From a virus: DNA of 53,970 bases. The stretch lies in the IMG/VR virus record IMGVR_UViG_3300023171_000016, positions 1-53,970 of that record; one strand, given 5' to 3'. A program made the translations under genes and the position numbers. Shown here one piece after another: positions 1-7,958 of this stretch (positions within the stretch are counted from its first letter, which is position 1; every line of letters begins with the position of its first letter). Below the pieces are notes generated by a model, which did no database searches, was not told the DNA's origin, and was given only the letters and a program-made list of their open reading frames with translations.

Positions 1-126
1 AGTGGTTAGTAAATAGGTACTCGAATTTAGTTGCAGATACGGCTACCAAGGTTACAGCGGCCCAAAAATGGCGTTCGTGCCAGTCGCTACTAAACCCCAA
101 ATGCACAGCCCCTAAATAAGCCTTTG
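1..126. repeat. Terminal direct repeat, left copy
   Basis: Bases 1-126 are identical to 53840-53965. A gene reads correctly across the join, so this is best read as the overlap of a circular assembly, or a very short terminal redundancy, and not as two biological copies. The last five bases of the contig (53966-53970) do not match bases 127-131. Confidence 0.93.
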
Positions 127-217
127 CCATCGTTACCGTTAGTTCCTGTGAGCCGTATTCGTGGCGGTATAGTATGTTGTAGAGCGTTTCGAGTGTTCGG
201 CGGTTGGTGGTTAGCAT
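1..217 (-). CDS. Hypothetical protein, N-terminal part of a gene split by the contig ends
   Basis: The gene starts at the ATG at 217 and runs leftward off the contig. It continues without a frame change at 53839 and stops at 53742, giving 315 bases and 104 residues. The protein is aromatic-rich in its middle (SDWHERHFWAA) and has no motif I recognise. It begins the chain of short genes that lead leftward into the recombination module, and its stop overlaps the next start as ATGA. Confidence 0.8.
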   Translation of the reverse strand, partial: MLTTNRRTLETLYNILYRHEYGSQELTVTMAKAYLGAVHLGFSSDWHERHFWAAVTLVAVSATKFEYLFTNH

Positions 218-220
218 GGC

Positions 221-451
221 TTAGAAGTTTTCAGGAAATGATTTAAGTGTTAGTATTGGTTTTTCGTCAGCAGTAATTGTGACTTCATTTTCATTTCCAT
301 GCACCCGAATGTATGAAGCAATGGCACTAAAGAAATCGTGTAACGGGACCTCTGTTTTGTCCAACATTATGCTTTCGTTTTTAGGGCTTGTTCGGGCAAT
401 ATATATTTTACCTGTAAGTGGGCTGCCGTATAGCCTGTAGTTCTTGCTCAT
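221..451 (-). CDS. Hypothetical protein, 76 aa
   Basis: Small protein that alternates charged and beta-prone stretches. No signal peptide, membrane segment or known motif is visible. Its start overlaps the stop of the gene at 448-672 as ATGA, so it is translated in the same leftward early operon. Function unknown. Confidence 0.7.
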   Translation of the reverse strand: MSKNYRLYGSPLTGKIYIARTSPKNESIMLDKTEVPLHDFFSAIASYIRVHGNENEVTITADEKPILTLKSFPENF

Positions 452-672
452 TGTAACTGTTTTAAAATGTTATCGTATCGGGTTTTCATAAAGTCGGCTA
501 ATTCTTCATAGCGTACGGCCGTTTTCTTATAATGCACATTAATGGTGCCATCTGCGTAATTGAGTGCACTGTATTGTTTCGCTGAATCGGTGCGATACCT
601 GCACTGCCGTATCATTCTCAGGTATCCTATAGCTCGTTCGTGCTGCTTGATTCGCTGGTTTGTGGTTAGCAT
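448..672 (-). CDS. Hypothetical protein, 74 aa
   Basis: Basic, tyrosine-rich and probably helical at both ends (start MLTTNQRIKQHERAIGYLR). Its first residues MLTTN match those of the junction gene at 217, which suggests copied 5' ends or related short proteins. Function unknown. It lies in the leftward early operon. Confidence 0.7.
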   Translation of the reverse strand: MLTTNQRIKQHERAIGYLRMIRQCRYRTDSAKQYSALNYADGTINVHYKKTAVRYEELADFMKTRYDNILKQLQ

Positions 673-683
673 GTTATGTTTTT

Positions 684-1019
684 TTACTGCATTAACGATA
701 AATTTCTTTCCCTTGCATCATTTTCAGCGGTGCCGTCATTGCTGCCTTTGCTGTAGAAGCCGGTGCCCGTTATGCGGCTGGCGGTGTGCGCCGCTACCAG
801 ACTGTCCAGCTCCGCAATAGCCCTATTCAACGCCTCACGGCTTACCGGATATTTACCGAATGCGTTAGGGGATAGTGTTAGTACCATGTGTTCAGCAAGT
901 TCAATTCTACCCTGAGGTGTCATGTTCGCTTTAAGGCTGTCCGCATACTCCGTTAGTAGCTTAGTCTGCGCCTCTGTTGTAGCTGTGAGGTCTGCGTATA
1001 GTTGTTCTAGTGATTGCAT
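684..1019 (-). CDS. Hypothetical protein, 111 aa
   Basis: Mainly helical (start MQSLEQLYADLTATTEAQTK), with an alanine- and leucine-rich first half and a charged C-terminus. It is the second gene behind the leftward promoter at 1270-1299. I recognise no family. Confidence 0.7.
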   Translation of the reverse strand: MQSLEQLYADLTATTEAQTKLLTEYADSLKANMTPQGRIELAEHMVLTLSPNAFGKYPVSREALNRAIAELDSLVAAHTASRITGTGFYSKGSNDGTAENDARERNLSLMQ

Positions 1020-1032
1020 GTTGGGTGGTGAG

Positions 1033-1227
1033 TTAAAGTGAATATGAATAAGTAACCATTATTTGGGTGAACTGTCGATCAATAACCATCTGTATGTTAA
1101 CCACAGTAAAGGACACATTGCCGTCTGTTTTTGATTTTGTCCTTTCTGTTTCTGTCTTTATAAAGTCGTTAACCGACCGCTCCACATCTTCCAATAATTC
1201 CTGAGCAAATATTTTTATCCGTGTCAT
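1033..1227 (-). CDS. Hypothetical protein, 64 aa, first gene of the leftward arm
   Basis: The frame stays open to 1353, but that longer form would overlie the promoter. The ATG at 1227 (MTRIKIFAQELLEDVERSV) lies about 40 bases downstream of the -7 box and is the better start. The product is a short helix-rich protein followed by a strand-like C-terminus. Its place opposite the rightward early promoter would suit a regulator, but no DNA-binding motif is visible. Confidence 0.65.
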   Translation of the reverse strand: MTRIKIFAQELLEDVERSVNDFIKTETERTKSKTDGNVSFTVVNIQMVIDRQFTQIMVTYSYSL

Positions 1228-1269
1228 ATCCCTGAATGTTTTCCTCGCCCCGTCATTGGTTTGATAAGG

Positions 1270-1299
1270 CAAAGGTAATGCTAATTCTGATACTTGCAA
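1270..1299 (-). promoter_or_regulatory. Leftward Bacteroidota-type promoter
   Basis: On the minus strand TTG (1299-1297) is followed after 19 bases by TACCTTTG (1277-1270), matching the Bacteroidota -33/-7 consensus. It points at the gene starting at 1227 and is back to back with the rightward promoter at 1331-1362. Confidence 0.75.
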
Positions 1300-1330
1300 C
1301 TTTATTTTAGAAAAAAATAAAAATAAATTA

Positions 1331-1362
1331 TTTGCGCGGTAAAATATAAACACCTATATTTG
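1331..1362 (+). promoter_or_regulatory. Rightward early promoter, Bacteroidota type
   Basis: TTTG (1331-1334), 20 bases, then TATATTTG (1355-1362) give a near-perfect Bacteroidota promoter. The predicted start is about 15 bases before the ATG at 1382. It is the only good promoter I see for the rightward block of about 22 small genes. Confidence 0.85.
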
Positions 1363-1381
1363 CAGAAACAAACCAACAAAA

Positions 1382-1585
1382 ATGAAAAAAGCATTCAAGG
1401 TATTTTATTTCAGGGACAAAATGACGGATAAGCCTACAGTAAAGGCTTTCAGCGATTTGGTGGCACTAAAAGAAAACAGTGAAGTAACCAAGGCGCAAGT
1501 GAGTAGCCTCATTTCGGCAATGGAGCATGAAACAAAGGAAACAAAAAAGAAGCTCGAAACATACAGGGCTAAATTGAGCAAGTAA
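1382..1585 (+). CDS. Hypothetical protein, 67 aa, first gene of the rightward arm
   Basis: Lysine-rich protein (start MKKAFKVFYFRDKM) with a probable C-terminal helix or short coiled coil (EHETKETKKKLETYRAKL). It follows the early promoter directly and has an A-rich leader (aacaaaaatg), so it is probably among the first proteins made. Function unknown; a small host-directed early protein would fit the position. Confidence 0.75.
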   Translation: MKKAFKVFYFRDKMTDKPTVKAFSDLVALKENSEVTKAQVSSLISAMEHETKETKKKLETYRAKLSK

Positions 1586-1619
1586 CCCCATTCCTCACCC
1601 GCGAAAAAGCAAAGATAAA

Positions 1620-1820
1620 ATGAGCACAGAAAACGAAGTAAAGCAGACGGTAGACCGCGCTATATCTGAGATAACAGACACTATCAGGCAGATAAAGCCT
1701 GATGTTTCGGAAAGAGAAATATGGATTGTGCAGTCACAAATAAGGAGCCTATGCCAGAGCGTGATTTTAGACATAGGCAATGCAACTATTTCACTAACCA
1801 ATGCAACCAAGAGCATATGA
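1620..1820 (+). CDS. Hypothetical protein, 66 aa
   Basis: Helix-rich protein (MSTENEVKQTVDRAISEITD) without cysteines except one, and with no known motif. Its stop overlaps the ATG of the next gene at 1817 (ATGA), indicating translational coupling. Confidence 0.7.
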   Translation: MSTENEVKQTVDRAISEITDTIRQIKPDVSEREIWIVQSQIRSLCQSVILDIGNATISLTNATKSI

Positions 1821-1990
1821 CCCCCAAAGAAAAAGTACTACAGGTGTGGCCGGATGCGGTAGCACAGAAGCGCGGTGTATTGTTTTACATACAGGACGGT
1901 CGGGACGGTGACGCAATAGGATTTTCCTTACAGTCCTTTGAATTAGCATGGCAGGACGCATTAAATCAACTTAAACAACAAACCACATGA
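1817..1990 (+). CDS. Hypothetical protein, 57 aa
   Basis: The frame is open from 1721, but the ATG at 1817 overlaps the preceding stop as ATGA and is preferred. The protein (MTPKEKVLQVWPDAVAQKR) has a compact alpha/beta look with the pattern GVLFYIQDGRDGDAIGFS. Function unknown. Confidence 0.68.
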   Translation: MTPKEKVLQVWPDAVAQKRGVLFYIQDGRDGDAIGFSLQSFELAWQDALNQLKQQTT

Positions 1991-2217
1991 GAAACAAAGC
2001 AATGATGGGAGCGTTACTAATGGTTCCCGAAATGTTGATAGGTAATAGCCTTATGCAGACAGGCCCAACACCCATCAACCCCGCCGACATAGACGTGAGC
2101 GGCAGTAGTCCGAACGTGGTCAAGCTACACCCCTTCACAATCCACGACAAGACAATTCTTGCACCCGATAAAAAGGCTGCGAAGAAAATTTATAACAGGG
2201 AAAATAACAGAAAATGA
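1987..2217 (+). CDS. Hypothetical protein, 76 aa
   Basis: A methionine-rich N-terminus (MRNKAMMGALLMVPEML) is weakly hydrophobic and could be a membrane-associated segment. A proline-rich middle and a basic tail follow. It is coupled to its neighbours by ATGA overlaps on both sides. Function unknown. Confidence 0.65.
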   Translation: MRNKAMMGALLMVPEMLIGNSLMQTGPTPINPADIDVSGSSPNVVKLHPFTIHDKTILAPDKKAAKKIYNRENNRK

Positions 2218-2546
2218 GAACATGTAAATGGTGCGGCGGGGTACTGGGCCGAGACTGCTATAATGAATACGACTGCGGGGCCGTTACTCAGTCCACGCAA
2301 CAGCAGCAGCAACAAGATCCGCCGATAAGGTGGATAAAGTCAAGTGAGCAGAACCCGCCTTTTGATATGCAAGTGCTTTGTTACTGCAAGATTTACGGCA
2401 GATACATTGGCAGTTACATTCAGGTGATAGGTGTGTATGGGAACTGGAGCAATGGTAAAGAAATGGGAATTCTACCGCCAATATACTGGATGCCTTTACC
2501 GCCAGCACCTAATGAAGAAATAGACTTAGATGATTTACCATTTTAA
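2214..2546 (+). CDS. DUF551-like protein with N-terminal zinc-knuckle-like motif
   Basis: The N-terminus carries CKWCGG and two further cysteines, a possible small metal site. A polyglutamine linker (QQQQQQ) leads to a domain with the DUF551 layout: RWIKSSEQNPP near the start and YWMPLPPAP near the end. DUF551 proteins are common small phage and prophage proteins of unknown role. A second one lies at 3510-3779. The polyglutamine run is a low-complexity feature absent from its relative. Confidence 0.68.
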   Translation: MRTCKWCGGVLGRDCYNEYDCGAVTQSTQQQQQQDPPIRWIKSSEQNPPFDMQVLCYCKIYGRYIGSYIQVIGVYGNWSNGKEMGILPPIYWMPLPPAPNEEIDLDDLPF

Positions 2547-2564
2547 AAACCACAAACTAAGCAA

Positions 2565-2978
2565 ATGACCACAGAGCAACTACTACAGCCAAGGTACGAG
2601 GTGATAGAGGATTACCCGAATAGCCCGTTTACCGTAGGGCAGATAATAGATTTTTCCGAGGCTCCAATGTTTCTGTCAGGGAACGTTACGGGCAACAAAA
2701 TGCAGGGAACGGATTTCTACGACAAATACCCCCACCTTTTCCGCCACCTTAAATGGCACGAACGGCGTAAGGCTGAGGAAATGCCCTTGTACCTGAAATG
2801 CACAGACGTGGAAGATATTAAAGATGGGGAAATAGTAAAAGTAGACAGGTGGGATTTCACAGAAAACGAGGTTTATCTTGACCACGATTATGTTTGCTCC
2901 CTGTACTTAGGCTACGACCTCGGCATAGAACCCGCCACCGAAACAGAATATCTCACATACTTAAATTCACAGAAATGA
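2565..2978 (+). CDS. Hypothetical protein, 137 aa
   Basis: Acidic protein with many aromatic residues (start MTTEQLLQPRYEVIEDYP). It contains PFTVGQII, a pattern seen in small beta-barrel phage proteins, but I cannot name a family. Its stop overlaps the ATG at 2975. Confidence 0.72.
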   Translation: MTTEQLLQPRYEVIEDYPNSPFTVGQIIDFSEAPMFLSGNVTGNKMQGTDFYDKYPHLFRHLKWHERRKAEEMPLYLKCTDVEDIKDGEIVKVDRWDFTENEVYLDHDYVCSLYLGYDLGIEPATETEYLTYLNSQK

Positions 2979-3160
2979 TACTGAAAAGAATAGCCATAAT
3001 AGCAGAATTATCGGACGGCACATATAGGCAGGTAGCCGCCAAAGAAGAAGAACTGACGGTCATTATGCACACGCTGAATGCACTACATGACGGCACCGTT
3101 AAAATCATGCCTACTACACTATCTATAACATTTGAAAAACCTTACCCATGCACAAAATAA
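2975..3160 (+). CDS. Hypothetical protein, 61 aa
   Basis: The ATG at 2975 overlaps the previous stop (ATGA) and is chosen over upstream in-frame starts. The protein (MILKRIAIIAELSDGTYRQV) is strand-helix-strand in pattern and has no known motif. It overlaps the next gene by 13 bases in another frame. Confidence 0.62.
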   Translation: MILKRIAIIAELSDGTYRQVAAKEEELTVIMHTLNALHDGTVKIMPTTLSITFEKPYPCTK

Positions 3161-3510
3161 CAACAGGCAACGGCGATTTTCTATTTGTGGGGGTGCCGGA
3201 AGATGTGAAGCCGGAAACCATCAACACACGCACTACAGGCTACCTGCATTACAGGACAGAATCGTGTTCGTCTACCTGGTCACATGTAACACTCCCGCCC
3301 GGCTCATACCCCCTCATAGCCGACACCGCTACGATAACAGAGGAACAGGCGGGAATGATAGTTGAATTAGAAACGGGCATTATGTGCGCATGGTACACTG
3401 ACTACGATAATGGGCCTGTTGGATTTTTCGGCTATGCACTTGAATCCTTCGCCTCCCTCCTTCGCTCCAATCAACTCACTGGCAGATATGCCATTTTAAA
3501 AATCACATAA
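3148..3510 (+). CDS. Hypothetical protein, 120 aa
   Basis: Soluble alpha/beta protein (start MHKITTGNGDFLFVGVPED). No catalytic motif is obvious. It shares its last base with the start of the next gene (TAATG), a typical coupling arrangement in this operon. Confidence 0.7.
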   Translation: MHKITTGNGDFLFVGVPEDVKPETINTRTTGYLHYRTESCSSTWSHVTLPPGSYPLIADTATITEEQAGMIVELETGIMCAWYTDYDNGPVGFFGYALESFASLLRSNQLTGRYAILKIT

Positions 3511-3779
3511 TGAAAAAGAGAAGATACAAGATAGAATACAAATCGAATTGGGTAAGCGCAAAAGACAGAATGCCGGAAAACTCAGGGCATTACCTATGCT
3601 TCACGAATGACGAACTGATTATAACATGCTTTGTCGCTGTTAATGGCTGGTGGTCAATTGTGCCGGGTGCCGAGGCTTATGGGGATATGGGCAAGCGAAT
3701 AGTTATTGACAGCAAATTTACTGAACGAGAAGTAACACATTGGCAACCATTGCCGCCACCACCAAAACACACCACATGA
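3510..3779 (+). CDS. DUF551 domain protein
   Basis: The DUF551 signature is clear: NWVSAKDRMPENSGHYLCF near the N-terminus and VTHWQPLPPPP at the end, with an aromatic core between. The length of 89 residues fits the family. The function of DUF551 proteins is unknown. It is a paralogue or parallel acquisition of the protein at 2214-2546 and ends in an ATGA overlap. Confidence 0.75.
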   Translation: MKKRRYKIEYKSNWVSAKDRMPENSGHYLCFTNDELIITCFVAVNGWWSIVPGAEAYGDMGKRIVIDSKFTEREVTHWQPLPPPPKHTT

Positions 3780-4111
3780 CCTACAACGAAAGACTACACC
3801 AGCTGGCCGAGAAAATGGCGGCCGCTGAGCATAACGCCGAATTTGAAAAGGGCAAGTACACCTCCGACCATGCCACATGGAAAGAATTAGCGATTAAGGA
3901 AGGGCTTGTAAGCATAGTAGAAAACGAATACAAATACTATCTGCCCGTTGCCCGTCTTGCTCTGGCTGAAATGGCGGATGCTGTACGTAAGCTGTTTGAA
4001 AAGAACCACACAGACAGTGACGGGGACTACAACACGTTCTATGAGCCTGAATTACAGCATTATTTACAATCACACGGACTTGTGCCGGGTAAAAACGAAA
4101 CAAATGAGTAG
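3776..4111 (+). CDS. Hypothetical protein, 111 aa, helical
   Basis: The ATG at 3776 sits in an ATGA overlap and is preferred over 3740. The protein is almost entirely helical (MTYNERLHQLAEKMAAAEHN) with an alanine-rich centre and an acidic C-terminus. No family recognised. Confidence 0.7.
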   Translation: MTYNERLHQLAEKMAAAEHNAEFEKGKYTSDHATWKELAIKEGLVSIVENEYKYYLPVARLALAEMADAVRKLFEKNHTDSDGDYNTFYEPELQHYLQSHGLVPGKNETNE

Positions 4112-4241
4112 AAAACATCGTAAAAACTGCAAGAAACACCTAATGCGCCCCGTGGAATACAGACATTGCTACGTAAGCGTTTACAGCCGCAAAACCTACG
4201 AAATGCTGTATGATAAGGACTGGAATTATCACCCATTTTAA
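4104..4241 (+). CDS. Hypothetical basic protein, 45 aa
   Basis: A start at 4104 overlaps the previous gene's stop region by eight bases. The product (MSRKHRKNCKKHLMRPVEY) is strongly basic at its N-terminus, which could contact nucleic acid. It is a short frame, but its spacing and start fit the operon. Confidence 0.55.
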   Translation: MSRKHRKNCKKHLMRPVEYRHCYVSVYSRKTYEMLYDKDWNYHPF

Positions 4242-4261
4242 TCACACTTAAAAAACCAAAA

Positions 4262-4747
4262 ATGAATAACGAATTGAGAATGGCGGCGTTTGGGGCGTAC
4301 CCGAATGCAACCGCAATAGGACAGGATGAGCGTAACCCGCATTTCCCTGCCGATACAGGCAAGATAGTAGAGCTGGCAGCCTACAAAGCCACTATAGACA
4401 ACAATGGCGAATACTACGAGTTTATACCGGATGAGGTGAAGCTCCTACTTACGCCTTTGTCCCGCATAACGGATGAGCATGCGATTGAGGTGGCGAAGCT
4501 GGCGGATATATCGGAGGCAGAAAGAAAATATCGGCATGGCTGGAACGATTACGATAATTACGAAAGGATAGGCAAGGAAATCGCACAAGACCTGATTGAA
4601 GATTATGGCGACCCTTGCAAGGTAGGCGCAAAAAATGCTGTCGCAATTGTCGACTACCTACGCTCCAAAAGTTACCTGCTCCCATTTCGAGGCGTAGACC
4701 TCATAGCGGCTGGTATAGCTGTTGAAAAGGGGGTGGGTGATGAGTGA
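4262..4747 (+). CDS. Hypothetical protein, 161 aa
   Basis: One of the larger proteins of the early arm. It contains a repeated IxxEAxxLADIS-type helical section and an acidic middle (RHGWNDYDNYERIGKEIAQ). I recognise no domain. An A-rich leader (aaaccaaaaatg) precedes the start. It overlaps the next gene by eight bases. Confidence 0.72.
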   Translation: MNNELRMAAFGAYPNATAIGQDERNPHFPADTGKIVELAAYKATIDNNGEYYEFIPDEVKLLLTPLSRITDEHAIEVAKLADISEAERKYRHGWNDYDNYERIGKEIAQDLIEDYGDPCKVGAKNAVAIVDYLRSKSYLLPFRGVDLIAAGIAVEKGVGDE

Positions 4748-5036
4748 GCAACTACTTTCCGCAGCCGAGGTCTACGCAGACTACAGCGTTTTTGACCTTA
4801 ACGGACACCTGTTTTCTAACAACAATGACGAGGCGGCTAATGCTATTAAATGCAGCACAGAATCATTCACCGCTGGCGCACAGTGGGCTGACCCGATAGG
4901 GTTTGCGGAATGGCTACTTACGCCTGATTGCAGGGCATACAGGGAGCTTGGGACATTCAATTGGACCATGGTTGACACCGGGGAAAATGTATCGACACAA
5001 CAACTATTCACAATCTTCAAAAAACAGCAGCAATGA
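4740..5036 (+). CDS. Hypothetical protein, 98 aa
   Basis: The start at 4740 (GATGAGTGAG) is preferred over 4722 because of the coupling overlap with the previous stop. The protein (MSEQLLSAAEVYADYSVFD) contains FTAGAQWADPIGFAEWL, an aromatic stretch reminiscent of small phage proteins found near DUF551 genes. Function unknown. Confidence 0.68.
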   Translation: MSEQLLSAAEVYADYSVFDLNGHLFSNNNDEAANAIKCSTESFTAGAQWADPIGFAEWLLTPDCRAYRELGTFNWTMVDTGENVSTQQLFTIFKKQQQ

Positions 5037-5386
5037 GTAAAGTACTAACCGCCACGCTAAAAAAGCAGTGGTACGATATGACCTTGAGCGGGGTTAAAAA
5101 AGAGGAGTACAGGGAGATAAAGCCGTATTGGATAAGGCGGCTGGTTAGGACATCGTGGCTAGAGCAAACACCGGAAGGCGAATGGACTATTGACCCAGCG
5201 GAATACGAAGACATAGCGTTTATTCCCTTCACACACACCCATTTCACCAACGGCTACGGGAAACACCGCCCTTCAATGCTTATAGAATGCAAGGGCATAC
5301 GAATAGGCATCGGCAGACCGGAATGGGGCGCACCCGATTACCCTGTATTCATTATTGAGCATGGGGGTATTATAACAACCAACTAA
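5033..5386 (+). CDS. ASCH-domain-like protein
   Basis: The residues KQWYDMTLSGVKKEEYREIKP and the later HFTNGYGKHRPSMLIECKGI match the pattern of phage ASCH-like proteins, beta-barrel RNA-binding folds related to PUA domains. The length of 117 residues fits a single domain. Members are thought to bind RNA or modified nucleotides, and some have nucleoside amidohydrolase activity; neither is shown here. The gene couples to its neighbour by ATGA. Confidence 0.68.
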   Translation: MSKVLTATLKKQWYDMTLSGVKKEEYREIKPYWIRRLVRTSWLEQTPEGEWTIDPAEYEDIAFIPFTHTHFTNGYGKHRPSMLIECKGIRIGIGRPEWGAPDYPVFIIEHGGIITTN

Positions 5387-5424
5387 TTTTTAACCAGTGC
5401 AAATGCACTAAAATTGATAGAAAA

Positions 5425-5847
5425 ATGTCATTCGAAATAAACACCGAAGAAAAGACAATAACAGTACTGAAAGACTGTTCAACTTGCCAGCACCTAAAAG
5501 TATGCAGGTTTCACAAGGAGATAAGTGACGTAACAAAAACCAATGACTTTTATTCAATAGTAACCTATGCTGAATGGAATAACGCATTGGCTGTTTTTGA
5601 AAAACACGCATCATGTAGCCACTTCTTGTATAAATATAATGTAGGCCAAACAGTTTCGCTCGAATCTGCACCTGAAATAATAGAGAAAGTAATCAGGCTG
5701 ATGGGCGCATATTCATGGAGTTCTGACTTTAAAAAGAACAATTCGTGTTCCGTCAAAAACGTATTGGGAGACAAATTAGACGCCAAAGTAAGCGACTTAC
5801 TGGAAAACTCAAAATATTTTATAGCCGATAAAATTAAATCTAGATAA
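5425..5847 (+). CDS. Hypothetical cysteine-containing protein, 140 aa
   Basis: The N-terminal part holds CSTCQHLKVCRFH and a later CSH, so four cysteine/histidine groups could form a metal site. The rest is helical and charged. The gene sits between two ASCH-like genes. It has an A-rich leader and no recognised family. Confidence 0.68.
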   Translation: MSFEINTEEKTITVLKDCSTCQHLKVCRFHKEISDVTKTNDFYSIVTYAEWNNALAVFEKHASCSHFLYKYNVGQTVSLESAPEIIEKVIRLMGAYSWSSDFKKNNSCSVKNVLGDKLDAKVSDLLENSKYFIADKIKSR

Positions 5848-5848
5848 T

Positions 5849-6379
5849 ATGCCTAAATCATACGTAATACTCACCCCCGGCGCAAGTGCTGTGGTTAGTT
5901 TGGTGAAGCCGCAGCCGGTACGCACAGGGTTGCTAAGGAATGTACAGATGATGTCGTACAATGGAAAGCAGGTATATGCTTCTGAACTAACTAAGTTTGC
6001 CCCCTACGCCATCGGCCAGCGAGTGGCGGCGAAGGAAAAGTGGGGCGAAGTATACGAGATTGTTGAAGGGAAAAGAATACACGTTGCCTATATCTATGAT
6101 TCAGACAAAGGGAATGAACAGTATTCCGAGTATCATTTTGATGATTACCGTTCCCCCGTCACCATGCCGCTATCAGCCGTGCGCAGGTGGTTGGTTGTTG
6201 AGAGCGTGGAGTGTTTGAGGGTGAAGGATGTGACGAATTTTGTCGAATTAGGGGTATCAGGCAACGACAGAGAGGAAATGTTTACCAATTTCCCCGCGAC
6301 CATCATAAAGAAACACGGCCCCGCCGCATGGGACGACAACGCATATATTTTTCTAACCACTTTTAAGGATGAACAATGA
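5849..6379 (+). CDS. Probable ASCH/PUA-like phage protein, 176 aa
   Basis: The order of motifs resembles a common phage family related to ASCH domains: YAIGQRVAAKEKWGEV, then SPVTMPLSAVRRWLVVESV, then CLRVKDVTNFVELGVS. In that family the middle motif usually reads W-pSIHMPRWASRL followed by a V.RLQDI segment. This is a family-pattern assignment with no functional evidence. Its stop overlaps the HNH gene start. Confidence 0.55.
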   Translation: MPKSYVILTPGASAVVSLVKPQPVRTGLLRNVQMMSYNGKQVYASELTKFAPYAIGQRVAAKEKWGEVYEIVEGKRIHVAYIYDSDKGNEQYSEYHFDDYRSPVTMPLSAVRRWLVVESVECLRVKDVTNFVELGVSGNDREEMFTNFPATIIKKHGPAAWDDNAYIFLTTFKDEQ

Positions 6380-6765
6380 CAAAGAAAACACGGCAACAGG
6401 TACACGATAAGTTTGGCGGCAGGTGCGCTTATTGCGGGTGTGAGCTAACCAAAGGTTGGCATGTAGACCACGTGCTGCCGATAAACAGAGTGTTGAAAAG
6501 GTCAGATAAGGGACTATACACAGATAGTGAATGCGAACACCCTGAACGCAACACAGAGGATAATTATTACCCCTCATGCGCTTCGTGCAACATGATGAAG
6601 ACAAATGCGCCGATAGAGCATTTCAGAGGCGTAATAGCGGCCTTCATGCAAAGCCTCAACAAGTATAGCCCGCAATACAGGTTCGCAAAGAGATACGGGC
6701 TTATTGAGGAAACGGCAAAACCTGTGGTATTCTATTTTGAAACGTATAAAACCGAGCAGCAATGA
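6376..6765 (+). CDS. HNH endonuclease
   Basis: The 129-residue protein has CAYCG near residue 17, the core WHVDHVLPINR with the catalytic histidine pair, and a second zinc pair CASCN followed by a basic helix. This is the classic layout of a free HNH nuclease. In phages such enzymes act as homing endonucleases, in packaging beside terminase or in DNA degradation; here it is far from terminase and in the early arm, so host or competitor DNA cleavage is more likely. It is coupled by ATGA on both sides. Confidence 0.85.
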   Translation: MTKKTRQQVHDKFGGRCAYCGCELTKGWHVDHVLPINRVLKRSDKGLYTDSECEHPERNTEDNYYPSCASCNMMKTNAPIEHFRGVIAAFMQSLNKYSPQYRFAKRYGLIEETAKPVVFYFETYKTEQQ

Positions 6766-6923
6766 GCATAGACCAGCAGATAGCAATTATTGAATCGCTC
6801 ATACACAAACAGGCGTGCGATATAATGTATGGCGGATTGAAGCACGCAGACCATTTCGAGTTGATTTTGAAACGGAGGAAATTATTGATAACTAAACAAA
6901 CCACACAAGATGAAAAGAGTTAA
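6762..6923 (+). CDS. Small hypothetical protein, 53 aa
   Basis: An open frame of 53 codons starts with the ATG that overlaps the HNH stop (ATGA) and ends 14 bases into the next gene. The product is helical (MSIDQQIAIIESLIHKQ) with a basic C-terminal half (LILKRRKLLITK). The tight overlaps on both sides support it as a real gene. Function unknown. Confidence 0.62.
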   Translation: MSIDQQIAIIESLIHKQACDIMYGGLKHADHFELILKRRKLLITKQTTQDEKS

Positions 6924-7296
6924 CAAAGAAACGGCCGTAGGGCTGAAAGAGGTGGGGTACGATGTGCCGTGTAAGCCGCATTATTATGGGCCTGAATGTA
7001 AGGCGTACTATAAGGTAGTATCATCCGTGAATCACAACAAATTCCCTTTGTGCGTTTCTGCCCCCGACCTGAATGAAGCCGCTGAATGGTTACGTGACGT
7101 GAAGGGCTTGCACATATCCGCACAACCGGACATCAACTACCTGCCTAAAAAATGGGTCTATGAGCTGTTTATGCTGAACGGCACAGAATGGAGTTTAGGC
7201 GATAGCCATAGCACATACGACACCCACGACATAGCCCTTGCCGCTGGAATTTCCCGTGCGGTTGACATTTTAAAAGAGCGCACCAATGGCAAATAA
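6910..7296 (+). CDS. Hypothetical phage protein, 128 aa
   Basis: The pattern HNKFPLCVSAPDLNEAAEWLRD followed by a conserved-looking helix resembles small proteins I associate with Bacteroidota phages, but I cannot give a function. It is probably a soluble alpha/beta protein. It overlaps both neighbours slightly. Confidence 0.68.
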   Translation: MKRVNKETAVGLKEVGYDVPCKPHYYGPECKAYYKVVSSVNHNKFPLCVSAPDLNEAAEWLRDVKGLHISAQPDINYLPKKWVYELFMLNGTEWSLGDSHSTYDTHDIALAAGISRAVDILKERTNGK

Positions 7297-7594
7297 ATGG
7301 ATAATTACTAACGGGCAGTTTCGCATGGCATCTGCTATTGACTTTCACAGAGAGTTGGCAGACGACATTAAGACCGTAATAGGCGGTGGATGGTGGCACT
7401 TAGTTCATGCCGAAAAGAAACTATACCTATACGGCACATCCGACGAGTTTGGCCCATGTAGCGAGGAGCAAGTAAGGCAGTCCATTGAGCAGTATATGTC
7501 GCCAAGGCTACTTGGCTATAAGGTATATCTATCAAGCGGACTAACCGTATCCGATGCGGTTTTTAAAGGGTCCTTTATAGGAGAAATAATGTAA
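7286..7594 (+). CDS. Hypothetical protein, 102 aa
   Basis: Starts MANKWIITNGQFRMASAIDF and has a beta-rich N-terminus followed by a helix (EEQVRQSIEQYM). It overlaps the preceding gene by 11 bases. No motif recognised. Confidence 0.68.
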   Translation: MANKWIITNGQFRMASAIDFHRELADDIKTVIGGGWWHLVHAEKKLYLYGTSDEFGPCSEEQVRQSIEQYMSPRLLGYKVYLSSGLTVSDAVFKGSFIGEIM

Positions 7595-7653
7595 TTCACT
7601 CACCGGCACCTATGTTGCCATAACCACCTGCGATAAGGCGCAGTAATAATAAG

Positions 7654-7935
7654 ATGAAAAACAGATACGAAAGCAGCGAAGTTTTTACGGCATACGCCAC
7701 AATGGATGCGGGTTATTATATGCTACAGCAGTTGTTATTGAAGCTGAATAAGCCACGAAGCCCGATTGAATCTGCCGTAGATAAAGCATGCGGATATAAC
7801 GAAAACATTGAGATTGCAAAGGAGGCAATTGTTATCCTAAAAGACATAATAGAAGCAAAGGCTATCGCCGAGGTTGACGATACTGGCGACGTTCAGATGC
7901 TCAACAATTTACAGAATTTCATCACTAACAACTAA
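7654..7935 (+). CDS. Hypothetical protein, 93 aa, helical
   Basis: Nearly all-helical protein (MKNRYESSEVFTAYATMDAG), acidic at the C-terminus. The 59 bases before it hold no gene. Function unknown. Confidence 0.68.
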   Translation: MKNRYESSEVFTAYATMDAGYYMLQQLLLKLNKPRSPIESAVDKACGYNENIEIAKEAIVILKDIIEAKAIAEVDDTGDVQMLNNLQNFITNN

Positions 7936-7958
7936 ACAACCGCTGGAGGCGGGGGATT

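Noticed and set aside
1033-1353. A 106-codon version of the first leftward gene
   Set aside because: The extra N-terminus overlies both divergent promoters; the start at 1227 is preferred.
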